The position numbers and the translations under genes are program-made. From positions 25,153,501 to 25,217,500 of the forward strand of contig NC_084938.1 of assembly GCF_958298935.1 (NCBI RefSeq): a stretch of DNA of 64,000 nt, given 5' to 3'. Each line of letters starts with the position of its first letter. The stretch's first letter is position 1. The notes under the pieces are model-generated. The model was not told the DNA's origin, did not search any database, and worked only from the letters and a program-made list of their open reading frames with translations. This DNA is from Phragmites australis (lineage: Eukaryota; Streptophyta; Magnoliopsida; Poales; Poaceae). Of the stretch, positions 49,133 to 61,565 are shown piece after piece.

Positions 49133-49134
<2 letters not shown>

Positions 49135-49639
49135 AAATACATACATGAATACGTACAGCGTGGCCGGAGTCGTGGGACAACACCTGTCCTTAACCCGCGA
49201 GTTAGCCTGCGCACGATTGCACGTACATACAATACAGGATTGATGAACCTATCAACTCGTTGATATGCGGAGCGCTCGACGAAAGTATAATCATATATTT
49301 TGATATGAGCTCATACATGCTACTCAGGAAGCAAGGAGAAGGAAAAAAAGCAAAGCAATTTCATGCATGGGACATGCATTACGTATTTACGTGTGGCAGT
49401 TTGAGCTAGCTAGAGTGTACATGCATGCGTACGTCCAATACGAGATGAGCACCGAGAAGCTACCAGCTTTTCGACTCGCCGGGTTGTTCGTATCTCTCGA
49501 CGCATGATCTGATTGGCTCGCTCGCACGCCATCCAACGGATTAGCTCAACCACCTTCGAGAATCGCGCGCCTGCTAAACAGAATGGCGGCGGTGCTCCGT
49601 CGCGATGCCCTCTCCACACGGGCTGCCCCAGCTGCTGCT

Positions 49640-50577
49640 TATAAAAGGACATCTTCTCTCCACGCCAAGGGGGAGGCAAGAAGAAGATCCCAACACACAT
49701 CCATTTTCATCCACGCCCGTTGCATTCACATCTACGCGCACGCAGTCATCCTGCCACCACCACATCACACGCCACCGGGAGCCTGCTGATCTCCGACTAG
49801 CCGACATCCCCGACGGACGACTACACAGGCGCGGACCATCAGCCGGAGCTTGGAGATCGATTTGCCAAGGATCGGAAGGCAGAGAAACCATCTGCTAGGA
49901 GCACAACGTGAAGAAAAGCACAAGCAGTAGCCAGGAAGGAGATGGAGGTCACGTCAGCTATGGGTGAGAATGCGTTTTGATGTTTTCTATCTTTTTTTTT
50001 CTCCCTCAAATTGCATGCATGGAACCGTGGCCTGCCTTTCGCCACCATGGATGTCGTAGCCGAGAATGCTAAGCTCACCACGGAGGACGTCGTCGAGAGC
50101 CTGAGCCGTGCTGACGTCCAGTTGGTCGCCCTCCTAGTGAAATACGTCATTGTGCTCGCGGCTTGGGCCGCCGCAATCGTTCCTAGAGGTGCTACTGGAG
50201 TTCACCCTCGTGCTGCCTATGGCGAAGCCTTCCACTACTGCGACCTGTTCATCACACGAGGCAACGACACTGGCTGTCCAATCTGCCGCGTTCATCACCC
50301 GGCGAAACAGCCGACGTCACCAAAACCGTCTCCAGGAGATCGCCGAGATCGGTGTTGAGGCCGCCAAAGATGTCACCAAGACCGTCGAGATTACCTGTGA
50401 GTTGACGATGATAGCGCCAAAACCACGGAGTTCAGCATGTACGCCGCCGCGGAGGAGTTGATGTCGCCGATGCCAAGGCTATCGAAGTGCCACACCGTCG
50501 CACGGATTCTTGATGTCACCATGATAGCCCCCAGCGTCATCACGAGCAACTGGGAGGCCAAATAACATACATACACG
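49640..50577 (+). other. Gene-like stretch inside the insertion, unrecognised
   Basis: TATAAAAGG at 49640-49648, a long leader without good coding, then an ATG at 49941 (MEVTSAM) ending in a GTGAGA donor-like site at 49962, and a GC-rich frame from 50011/50047 to 50358 with LTTEDVVESLSRADVQLVAL. A second frame continues with EIGVEAAKDVTKTVE near 50350-50390. No family is recognised, and the frame change argues for a decayed or captured gene. Confidence 0.35.
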
Positions 50578-52497
50578 AGCTAGTGCATGCATGTGTACAT
50601 GCTTGCATTAGTGAATACGTGCATGCATGTGTGCTGCTGCATGCAAGCAGATTGAAACGTAGCACTTGAATCTGAAGGCACCGCGGATGGAGTTTCCCGG
50701 TCTACGCGCATCTACTACAGGACAATTATTTTCACCAATTTCCTCTCCCTTGCTTCTCACCTCGACGACGCTGCCAAGTCATCGAATCGGACAAGCCGAG
50801 CGTCACCATGCATGTTCATCCATCTACTACAACAACTACGTTCCGTTTGCGACCGACGAGGCCAGACGACCAGGGCAGGTGCAGCTAACGCAGTAGCTGC
50901 GCTACCATCAGCTCATGGGCCTATGAGGCCATGGATGACGCTGACACCCTCATCTACGCCAACCACATCATCACATGCATGGAGAACGCAAAGCGAAGAC
51001 CGAAGAAGACGACCACGTACGCAGCTTAATCAGAGATGTTCTGTGAGCTCGACTCACGAATGTAATTAACTAGGAGCCTTTCGAGGCCCTGGGAATGAGA
51101 GGACCACGTTGCCCAAGTCAGATTGCCATCAGCAGGCTATGGAGCACGCGCACACATATGGGAACCTATATTTATATTATCTAATATGAATAAAATGTGT
51201 TCCCTACCTTTTATCTTTTGTTTGTTTATTTTGTGTACTTAGGTACACTGGCACACCCGCACCCTTACACCTAGGGCTGAGAAATTCTAGTTGGATTTCT
51301 CGCATCCAAATAGCTAAATTGGCCCAAATTCATGTGGTCCAATGGGCGAGGTAACCCAACTAATATACAGATTGATAGAATTTTTTGCACATCCGATTGG
51401 GAATTGATTTTTCCCACTTGTTTCCTTCACCCGCTACCACCCTTGATCTCGAACCACTATCCACAACTCCTGCAAGGCCAAATAGAAATCGAGAAGCGTC
51501 CACGGTTCAAATTTGAGAACTATTGTGTTCACACAGAAGGTTTCCAGGATGTGGTTCCTCATTCATGGAACAATCATGTTCTGGCCACATGTTCTAGCCA
51601 CATATCCCATTAGAATCTTGCACATCAATTTGAGGCAGGTAGTGGACTGATATCATATCTCTAATTGGGCGAGGCAGGCAGTGGACCAAAAGCATCAGCT
51701 ACGTGATGGGAGGTCCCACCAGTAAAGATGTTTGGCCTATGGACAAGACCCATAATCATGTCCTGCGCCTCGACATCACTTAGGAGCAACACTCCCTCTC
51801 CCCGAAGAGCTAGACCTCCGCAAGAGGCTAAAAGCTTGATGTATGGGACTGACCACCATAAAAAAAAAAAAAAAAACTCAAGCAATGGTTGTGGCTTAGA
51901 TGGATAAAAAAGGGGGTCGCAAAATCAAAATTCTTTCAGCTAGGAGCAACTGCACGACAACGGAAAAACTACATTCAATGCCTTCACACTACAGCCGGGC
52001 TCATCCACACCCAGTCGGACAAAGAGCAAGTCTCGTTCAACCACTTGAGTGAGCAGGTTGGTCCACCACCAGTGAGACCAACAACGCTTGATTGGGAGGC
52101 CCTCGAGATCAGCCATACAAACTTGTGCCATCTGAAAATACCATTCACCAAGGAAGAAATCAAAGAAACCATCTTCTCCATGCCTATCAATAAGGCCCTA
52201 GGGCCAGACAGCTTCACTTGCACCTTCTTCAGATCCTACTAGGAAACCATAAAAGATGATCCGTTAGATGCTATCCTTGCCATGTACGAGCACAAAGCAG
52301 GTAATTTCCACTCGCTCAACACAACCCACATCATCCTTCTCCCCAAAAAATTCTACGCACTAGTTTTATCTAACTACCACCCCATTAACCTCATCCACAA
52401 CATTGAAAAAAATCTTCACTAAGCTATTAGCGAACATACTCGCACCCCACTTGAAGAACATCATCTCCACTTGCCAAAGTGCTTTCATCAAGAAGCG

Positions 52498-54020
52498 TGT
52501 AGCAAAAATGGTCCTATTAGACTATGATTGTAATTTTGGTGATTAATGACAACATAGTCATTGAGACTAACATGTTTATCAAGAATATATGTTAGTAGGT
52601 CTTATGGATGCAATACACGAAGAAGCCACCGAAGCCGGGACAAAGTTTGGTTGAATTGGAAAAAGTCTCAGGAGAAATGACTACACCGGATGGTCCGGTG
52701 CTCTGGGTATTTGCACTCACCGAAGCATCTCTGTCAAAGGGGGACAATGGTATGAAAGCCTCACCGGATAGTCTGGTGATCGAGTGTTGGCAACACCGGA
52801 CAATACACCGGATAATGAACAGTGCAAAGATGAAAAAGAAGTAGCAGATCCCAACGAATAGTTCGGTGATTGATTTGAACACACCGAAGGAAATCACCAG
52901 AGCATTGTTGATAAAGGGGAGAATGCAACGACCTCACCGGATAGTCCGGTGATGATGTGGTAAGAACCAGAGAAGGCACCAGAGCAATTTACAGAGAAGA
53001 TGTTGGTTCGGATGGCTAAGATATACTCACCGGAAAGTCCGGTGATAAAGATGAAGTATACACCAAAGTATCTGGTGTTCACAGAGGCTTGAGTGGGGTT
53101 CCTATGGCTAATTTATGAGGAAGTACTCACTGAATGATCTGATGTTTGTACTATTGTTCTCACCGGATCATCCGGTGTTAACAACATTAGAGCCGTTGGG
53201 TTAACGGCTAGTGCATGAGTTTGAAGCTATAAATATCCCTCCACTCAGTCATTTGAGGGTGCTAGAGTCCTGAGAAGTTCATGTACACCCGAGAAAACAT
53301 CCAAACCACCAAAGTGCTTAAATTGATCATCCAAGGCGATTAAGCACAAGACTAGTGAGTGATTAGTGCTTATAGTCCTAGAGAGTGAGTTGCTAGCTGA
53401 TTGCTGCATAGAGAGTGGATCAAGGAGTGATCCAACAGTGTATCTCTTGGTACGTCAGCACCTTGGAGTCTTGGTGACTCACCGGCAAGCTTGTTTACCC
53501 TCTGACTTGGTGTGGAGTGGCGGCAAGGCAATTGTGCGGGGATGCGGAGACCCTTGCCTTTGTAGCTCAAGCTCCAAAGTGATCACGGCGGCAAGGAACC
53601 GGAAGAGAGGCTAGTGGAGAGATCTTGCCTTGATGGCTTGGTGGCTCATTCGGGTGGAGGCCTTGTCTTTGTGACTTGGTGGCTCAAGAGCCGTGACCGA
53701 GTGCCGACCGGGAGCATATCCTTTGTGGAGCTTCAACATGGACCAGGGGTGGTATTCATGCCATCGATACCATAGGAAAAAAAATCCTTATGCCGAGTTT
53801 GCTCTCTCTACTTTATTTATGTTTCCGTATTTATATTCTTTCAATTTACCTTGCTAGATAGGTTGCAAGCTCTTTTGATTGGTAGAGTAGACACACTAGA
53901 TAAACTTAGAGCACATTTAGATAGAAATTGATATAGGTTTATCTTGTGTTGTTTTTGGAGCCGAAATAGTTCTAAGTGTCCTAATTCACCCCCCTCTTAG
54001 GACGTCACCGATCCCCTACA
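52498..54020 (+). mobile_element. Solo LTR-A, 1.5 kb, with palindromic motif array
   Basis: It starts TGTAGCAAAAATGG and ends CACCGATCCCCTACA, so the termini are TGTAG...CTACA. Perfect 5-bp repeats AAGCG flank it (52493-52497 and 54021-54025), splitting the LINE-B reverse transcriptase. U3-like 52680-53180 carries the 17-bp palindrome CACCGGANNNTCCGGTG at 52684, 52935, 53028 and 53161, plus a variant at 52762. A TATAAATA box lies near 53228. No internal region is present. Related to 61566-63893, whose gag fragment puts the family in Copia. Confidence 0.88.
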
Positions 54021-55900
54021 AAGCGGTTCATTCAGGGTAACTTTCTTTATGTCTAGAATGTCACACACTAATTTCACAAATCCAAGACACCAGCGCTCTT
54101 CTTGAAGTTAGACATCACAAAAGCTTTCGAATCAATAAATTTGGGTTGCCTTTTGAAGGCTCTTCATAGGTTCGACTTTGGGCCCAGATGGTAGGAGTAG
54201 ATATCTCTTTTATTTGAGACAATGAGCTCTCGCGCTTTACTCAACAGTATTTCAGAGAATGGATTTAAGCACTGTAGAGGTGTGAATCAGGGTGACCCCC
54301 TCTTTCCAATGCTATTCATCATGGCCATTGATCCCCTTCACCGCATCCTCGAGCTAGCCACCGAACAAGGCATTTTATCAAATGTTTATCCCATAGTTGC
54401 CCGAATGAGGATCTCCCTATATGCAAATGATGCAGCTATTTTCATCAATCTGACATGTAACGAAATAGTGGCGATCCGCATGATTCTGGACGCCTTCGGC
54501 CATGCCACCGAGCTAGTCACAAATTCCCATAAAAACACTATCCACCCAATTAGATGCATAGATCTTGACCTCTTGGCAGCCCTCACCCATTCCCTGATGA
54601 GGTCAAAGGATTCCCATGCAAATACCTAGGCCTACAACTGCGCACACAAAAATTGCGCAAATCTCATGTTTGCTCGATCATTGACAAGATGTGCACCTGC
54701 CTGCGTGGTTGGAAAGGAAGGTTACTCAACAAGGTCGATCGACTTACGCTCGTCAACTCCGTGATGTCTTCCATTCCCACCTACCACCTCACGGTCTTCC
54801 CCATCTCAAAAGAGACACAAAAAGAGATGGAAACCATTAGGAGATCCTTCTTATGGAAAGGATCTGACCAAGCAAGCGGTGGTCATTGGTTGGTCAACTA
54901 GAAACACGTTTGTAGACCACAGAAATTAGGTGGCTTGGGCATTCTTGATCTTGAGAATTTTTTCTGTGCACTACAACTTTGATGGCTTTGGAACTCCTGG
55001 ATCTCTAATTCCAAACCTTGGGTGGGCACCAAAGTCCCATGCAACGACACTGATCGTAGCCTTTTTGATGCTTCAACCATCATAACTATAGGGGATGGCC
55101 ACAAAGCACGCTTTTTGGCATGACCATTGGCTCAATGGAGCAGCCTCCAAAACCCTTGCCCCCACCCTGTTCAGCCTAACAAGAGGCAAAAACAATACGA
55201 TGGTATTCAAAGTAGAGAATAATAGATGGATCAAAGCAACATGACTTAGAATCGTGGCACCTACCCTGCAGCGGATCCACCTCAACGCAGATACTCTAGA
55301 TTCCATCTCTTGGTGATGGACCGCGAATGGAGAGTACACCTCCCAATCGGCCTACCTCGCACAATTCAGAGGATCGATACATCCCTTTGATGCAAACATC
55401 ATATGGAAGGCAAGAAGAAAAAACAAGTGTAATTTTTTTTTGCATGAACTATGATCCAAGATAAAATCTCGACATCTGACAAACTTGCCATCAAAGGCTA
55501 GCTACACTAGCCTACTTGTCCATTATGTCATTTACACCCCGAAATGACCATGCATCTCTGCCTCCTCTATCCCTACGCCAAGGCGCTCGGGATGAAGGTG
55601 ATGTCCATATTTCAACATACAATCCCTACAAATGTGGCCCAAAACAACTTTGATTGCATGGCCGATTGGTGGCATGTTTTCTCCAAGACCACACCTAAAA
55701 ACATGCAATGAGAAATAAATGGATTGTTGATATATATCATGTGGAACATTTGGAAGGAACAAAATAGAAGAATGTTCCAAAACAAATCGAAGAGATTCAA
55801 GGATGTGGCTAACATTATCGTTGACGATGTCAAACAGCGGAGGAACACACTTTTTGTTGCACATAATACTATTTCCTTCCTATGTAGTTTTCCAGTGGCT

Positions 55901-56534
55901 TGTACTCCATCGCCCTTAGAATGCGCTACTAGCTATGGTTGCGGTGTGACTGTTGTAAAAAAAAACTGCTCAAAATCCTCTCCTAATTGATTTGGCAGAG
56001 CTCCTGCTATTTTCTGCAAAGAAAATATCTGCAACCTACACTACACCAGGAGGCCAAAAAGATCTGTTAACCATTTGTTTGTAAGTAATTTTTGTTTAAA
56101 CTTAGTAGTAGGCCACTGCTCAAGGAATAACTTAGTAGTAGTCCACTGCTCAAGGAATAACTTAGTAGTAGTGTGTTGGGCTATAAGGTTGAGCATCAAG
56201 CAATGCCAGAATCCATCAAAACCGGTGTGCTCATGTCTCACGGGGCACATGCTGATCACCGGCTATGTTCATCCTCAGCGATTTGCAACCAAAACGATCA
56301 AGATCCTACTAGGCGTGTTGGAGGTTTGGTACAGACTCTCTTTAATGCTTTTGATTTGTCTATTTCATCATTTTTTTAGTATTTACAATGGACCATTTGG
56401 CCATCCTTCACACCTCTTGATTCTGGTATGTGTTGTAAAGCAAGAAAAGGACACACACACAACACAAGCCTGCCTGCATCCTTACAAAATTCATCATAAA
56501 AAGTTGGCTAGGCATCCATTGCCTCCAGACCTAT
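55901..56534. other. Spacer after LINE-B
   Basis: Holds a 27-base unit of the type ACTTAGTAGTAGTCCACTGC repeated about 2.5 times at 56099-56172. An A-run at 55959-55967 may be the remains of the LINE-B tail. No gene seen. Confidence 0.4.
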
Positions 56535-57472
56535 CCAAATGGGACTGCTAGATCTGCCTGGCATGGACTTGGCTAGGCACAACTTGGTTATGACATGGCC
56601 CATCAGGCCCTAGTTAAGTTAACGAGCCATTCTGTGCCGGCCCGTGTGCCAGAGTAGTGGCCCATAGCATGGCCCGTGAGCGTGCGTGCTAGGCCGGGTT
56701 GGCCCGGGTACGCTTACGGCATGACCGGCTGTTCCAGCTGGTCTCGTCCGAAAATAGAAAGATTCAAAAATAATAGTTAAAAAATAAAAATAATCAATTT
56801 TTAATGAAAAATAGAAAAAAAGCTTTATTGATTGGTTGCCTCGTTACAGACCTTTCTACTAGAAGAAAAAAGAGTACAACCTATACTCTAAAAAGGCGAA
56901 AATTACACACTGACAGTTACCCTCGTCAGGTCTTGTCCCCATGGGTTTCAGACCCTATGAGGATAAGTTTAGGTGGGAAAACAGCCTCGCAGGGGCATCA
57001 GGTTAGGGCCCTAACCCGAATTGGGTTTGAGGCCAGGGCTGTGTTTTCCCTTCCGGGTGGCCCCATGGGCCTTGAAATGCATTGACGGGCCTAGGAGTGG
57101 AGGAGCCCAGGCGACCCAGTTAGCCAGAAAATGCGCACGCGCAAGCTGGCTCGCACAAACACACCCCGCCTAACCGCCATTCATCCAGTTTCCCACTACT
57201 CATCCTCCGTTCGTTCGTTCAGTGACCGCCCTCGTTGCTCCACAACCGCCCATTGTCGCTGCACCCCACGTGTCTGCTCCGCCTCGCCTGCACGCCCTTC
57301 ACCACCTCGGTCGTCTCCTTGCCCCTTCTCCCACTGTCACACTTCAGATACCGTAATCCATCATTAAGTATGCATACGTATCATAACACCATGCTTAGTG
57401 TAATTACTAGTAGTTAGTCACATTTTGAAATTGTTATGTGATCGATCGATATATGTTTTCACCATATGTATA

Positions 57473-60289
57473 TGTGTGGGAACTGCTTTGGAAAAGTTTA
57501 GATAGCCCAAAGTCATTTAGGAAGGATAAGGAAAAGAATAGGAAGAAACAGAGAAAAGAACGAAGCCTTTCAGCATGCAGATCCTGCCCCACGGTCTGAC
57601 CGCCAAAGTGTAGAACCACTTAAAAGCCTTTCCACCGATGCTCTTATCCTCTCCCTCGTTCATTCTTCCTCACAGAGAGAGGGAGAGAGAGAGGAAGAGA
57701 GAAAGAGAAAGAGGGAGAAAGGGAGATCCCACCCTTTCTTCCACCTAGAGCTCCATGGAGGCCAAAGATCAAAGGAGGAGGTTGCCCACGAGTTCCCCAT
57801 GTTGTCCTAAGCTCATCCCCAAGCCTCCCTTCGCCGGAGCATGCCCGAAGCTCTTCTTCCTCTAGACCGGTTGTAGCACCCCAAAGCTGATCTCCACCTT
57901 GGAGCTTCCCCAGAGCCGGCCAACCCTTAAGAAAGCTTCCTCACACCAAGGTGAAACTTCACAACCCCTTTCCCCTCGTTTTCCCAAAGTTTTCTCCACT
58001 TCCCATGGCCATAGAACCAAGCTCTACCTAGCCTTGTATGTTGATCCATGGGGCCCAAACTTTTGGCCCCATGAATAGCGCTCAAAACACCTAAATGGAT
58101 CCCCTTAGTTACATGGAGCATTTAGGTGCCGGCCTTGGCCGAAGGCATCATCAGAATCATCGTCGGTGGGCTCGCCAAGTGCTCTAACCACTGTCCCAGG
58201 AATCAGACCGCCTCTCGTGCTGGTATGATTGCCGGGAACCAAACCTACGCTCTTCCCAGGAGTCTGGCCACCACTCCCAGTGGTCTGACCACCTTTGTTG
58301 GCGGTCTGACAACGGTAACTCAGATAGAACCGTTTTAGTGCAGTTTACTGTTTCTGAAACTTGTAAAATTCATAATAAATTTCATGTAGCTCTAAAAACT
58401 ATGAAACCAATTTTGTTGGTTTCATAATAACTTCCTCTAGCCATTAAAAATATCCACAACCATTAAATAGTTAATTAACTTCCTGAGATTAATTAATTAT
58501 GGTAAATCTTAATTAATTCACCATTAATTCATCGCAAGTCCAAAATTGGTGAAACCAATTTTTTAGTCTTCTTATGACTTGTGATAACTAGGAAATTTGT
58601 TTTCACATCATGTTGCAATGCATTTTGTTCATGATCATGCTTTGTATGCTTATTGCGATGCATTTTAATTCTTTTAGCGAATGACGTTCCGGAGAGTGAC
58701 GGCTTTTCTTGAAGTGTTTTTTTGTTGTTGTTCATATTTGTGAAGCAGAGCACCAAAGCAAGTATCTAACCATATTTTACCTTGTACTTTGGATGATGTG
58801 ATGTCTAAATTGATAAACTATAACTTTATGTATGTTATGCATGTTAGCAAGTCAGTGTCGGATTTTATGGGTAGAAACTATGTTGATGCATTATTCCTAC
58901 CTTGATATTGATGATCTCAATCCTTGTAGCCTATGATTAATCATATTAATGTTTAACTTAAAAGTATCCGATATGTTTAGCAATGCATAGATCGTCGGTA
59001 GAAGTCGAGCAGTGGTTCGACCATCATTCGCGAGCTTAGGGCTTATTAATGTTCACAAAAATAATGATGGTGTTTGTTTGTATGAGTTGTGAGGATGAGA
59101 TGAGATGCAATTGGTGCTAGGGGTAGGTCGGGAGAGGAACCCAAATGCCATAGGCCGCTTGCATTGATTAAGCATTGTCCGTTCTTGCAGTTGACTTTAG
59201 CACTATTCTGTACTTACAACGTATCCATATATGAGATGGATGAGCTAAATATCTTTGTAGATGTGATCCTTAGGAGTGCGAGTCTATGGTGTTGTGGCCA
59301 TAATAGACTTGTAGATGTATCTAGTTTGTTCGATGAGTAGTTCTAGATTACCTTCGTACCTATATACGCATGTTCAAACGGTTATCACGAGTACCCTCTT
59401 ATGTGGACTTTAGCGGGTTGCACATGTCGTGTGGGTACAGATGTACCCAATGCAGGGTGTAAGAACAATTCGAATTACCGCACTCTCGATCATGAGCATG
59501 CTTCTATTCATTTGCATTAATCGTAGAGTTCCGAATGTGGTTATGATGGTATGAGAGGAAGTGGATAGAGATGGTTGATGATGAGTTGTTATGGTTTGAG
59601 TTACATATATGATTATGTTGATGATCTCAGAATGGGATGATACTTGTGGTTAAGTGTAGATGCTCACATATTTAAGTCAATTTCTACTTTTGCATATAAA
59701 TTCACTTAACCTTGTGGTTAATTTCTTGCTAATTTATCCAGATGCATAATCCTTGGAGTCTGGTTATTATATGTACCTATTATGAATTAAGTCTTACGAA
59801 TATCTTCATACTCACGCTGCTTGTTTGCTTTTCAACTGGAGTTGGGTGCCAGCTACTTGAATCCCACCGAAAGCGGTGTGGTGGCGAGCAGTCGTTATAC
59901 TACCTCTAACCCCGATCGGTTGCCTTGTGGGCAAATAACACCACCAATGTTTATTTTCTTTATATGTTTTCCGCTTCGATTTATGTATATTTATGCTAGA
60001 TAACACTTATCTTTATTTAGTTCATCCACTTGTAATATCATTTAATCACGATGTTGTGATATACATGTTGGTAGAGATATGTATGGATAATAGTTCTCCT
60101 GTGAATTATCAAAACAGGCATATCAGAACTACCGAGATTGGATTCGGGTTAATTATAAGTGGCTGCGATTGATGTGATGAGATGTAGGTTAGCATGTGAC
60201 GCATCAAGAGACGGATGTGAGCTAGCTCTCATCTTATTAAATGATTGTCCCAATGATTAATTAGAATTTAATCTGGACGAGTTCTCACA
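57473..60289 (+). mobile_element. LTR (2.8 kb) followed by primer-binding site
   Basis: The inferred ends are TGTGTGGGAAC and GAGTTCTCACA. Three bases after the end lies TGGTATCAGAGCA (60293-60305), the usual primer-binding site matching the initiator-methionine tRNA tail, which fixes the 3' border and orientation well. The 5' border is less sure. A purine-rich (GA)n stretch at 57676-57724 lies in its first part. Only a short internal segment follows (to about 60900), with no gag or pol and no second LTR. Confidence 0.6.
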
Positions 60290-60292
60290 ATA

Positions 60293-60305
60293 TGGTATCA
60301 GAGCA
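60293..60305 (+). promoter_or_regulatory. Retrotransposon primer-binding site
   Basis: TGGTATCAGAGCA, complementary to the 3' end of plant initiator tRNA-Met, placed just after an LTR end. Confidence 0.75.
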
Positions 60306-61349
60306 TGATTGACATGATAGTATAATAGTTTTAAGTAAAATATATCAACCTCACTAAGAAAACTCACTAATGCTTAATTTCATGCTTTAAGAATATACTC
60401 TATTTTACTCCTTACATTTTTCTTAGAGCTATCTCTTGTCTTGTGCTTGATAATATGACTCAATTGTTCTCTAACTCATCTTGCTCTCTCATGGGTTACG
60501 GGTGAATTGGAAATACTCTTACTTCTGTTGTTTATTTAAGGATTTGTGTCTTGTCTAATTCTTGATGTCTGTTCTATTGTACCTCACCTTGTCATTGATC
60601 TTCTCTCTCGTATTCATGCTTTTCTCGCTCATGGTGTAATGGCAGAAGTTGCCGACAGAGGGAATGTGTGATGGAGATGTATGAGGAACGTGTCTTCTAT
60701 GTCGTGGTTTTAGGCCAAATGAGAGCATAGGAACCGAATCTAGTTAACTAAAAGTTAGTCGAACTCAAGTCACGAGAATTAGGGCGTAGCTTCTTTTCAC
60801 GAGCAATGAGACGATTAATTAGCAACACTATTGCCCCTAAGTGTAATGAAATCATTGTTATTGCTTCATTTTTGGTTTTGTTGTTAGAGCGTGTGACGTG
60901 CATAGAGCGCATTTGTGAGTCGCGATTGGCGTATCATCATGATTATCGACGTTCATGATCAATGTTGAATGGCACTAAAAATTCAAATATTTGGAGTTAG
61001 AAAGGAGAAATAATCAAATAATAAAACAAAGAATGGAAGAAACAAGAAAGAATATCGATGCAAAAAATCATCAAGATTTCTTCAGGACAGCAGGATGATG
61101 ATGTTGAAATTTCTCAAATTTTTGCAACAGTTCAAACTAACATTGCTAAATTATCATAAATTCTCAAGAACTTTGAGACAAGGATGAGAGGAGAAAACAT
61201 GAGAGCAACTATTGTTGCTGGTGTGGAATGAGAGGGAAGGATTGTGCTCTATTTATAGGTGAAAATGGTGAATTTTGCCAAAAAAATAGATTTTTTTGGA
61301 GCCTAAACTGTCACAAAACAACTAGAAATTTAAATTTTTTTGGGTTAAC
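60306..61349. other. Internal remnant and AT-rich filler
   Basis: The first few hundred bases are probably leader of the LTR element. 60980-61280 is A-rich and may be the inside of the hAT-like element. No coding region recognised. Confidence 0.3.
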
Positions 61350-61565
61350 ACAGCCCGCTTAACCCATTAACATGTGTGCCCCCACGTGTCGGTCGTGCCT
61401 AGCCGGACCGACGCCACGTGCCAACAGCTCTGAGCCGAGCCACTGACATGCTTGTCCGTGCTGTGCCCATGCTGGCCCTTCGCAGCCGGGTCGGGCCATG
61501 TCGCCACGGCGTGCCACAACCTCAGCCTAGGTATAGCCTGGTGACCCATGTTGCGCTGACCCGAC

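Larger units (their letters stand above)
48868..51312. mobile_element. 2.4-kb insertion in LINE-B with gene-like cargo
   Basis: The LINE-B endonuclease frame stops at EIWL and resumes at GPKFMWSNG. Direct repeats GCTAA flank the insert (48863-48867 and 51313-51317); within them a TAA would fit a PIF-type target. The inverted right end TATTTGGATGCGAGAAATCC is only weakly similar to the left end TGTTTGATGATATT. It contains a CT microsatellite, a roughly 100-base direct repeat (48928-49030 and 49296-49392), many GCATGCAT words, and a TATA-led gene-like stretch. The superfamily is not settled. Confidence 0.65.
46887..55900 (+). pseudogene. LINE-B: RNase H-less non-LTR element, broken and twice invaded
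   Basis: Plus-strand remnants appear in order. An ORF1-like Pro/His/Thr-rich region (46887-48190) ends with a GFINTDGDIDEIN segment near 47880. The endonuclease follows (48390-48867: CWNIHSLNEI, VVCLQETKLDLI, LLGDFILIY) and resumes at 51318 (WSNGRGNPTNIQIDRIFC). The reverse transcriptase is at 51889-52497 (KALGPDSFTCTFFR) and resumes at 54026 with LKLDITKAFESI, GVNQGDPLFPMLFIMAI and YANDAAIF near 54430, then a zf-RVT-like tail to about 55870. Stops are frequent. The catalytic YxDD-type box has N in place of the first D. Two insertions split it: 48868-51312 and 52498-54020. It is a different family from LINE-A and much older. Confidence 0.8.
56535..61560. mobile_element. hAT-like element, ends only partly readable, invaded by an LTR
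   Basis: GC-rich arms with GGCTAGGCACAAC (about 56570) and, on the minus strand of the right arm, GGCTAGGCACGAC (about 61390-61400) share further words such as GTTAA..AACGGGC. This is the pattern of subterminal repeats in grass hAT elements with GGCCCG-rich ends. Both arms face each other. The inside is AT-rich with no readable transposase and contains an LTR at 57473-60289. Exact termini and target duplication are not seen, and the right arm may be cut by LTR-B. Confidence 0.45.

Noticed and set aside
52684..53177. CRISPR-like array suggested by regularly recurring palindromes
   Set aside because: Spacing is irregular, the setting is a plant LTR and no cas genes exist; it is a motif array in U3.
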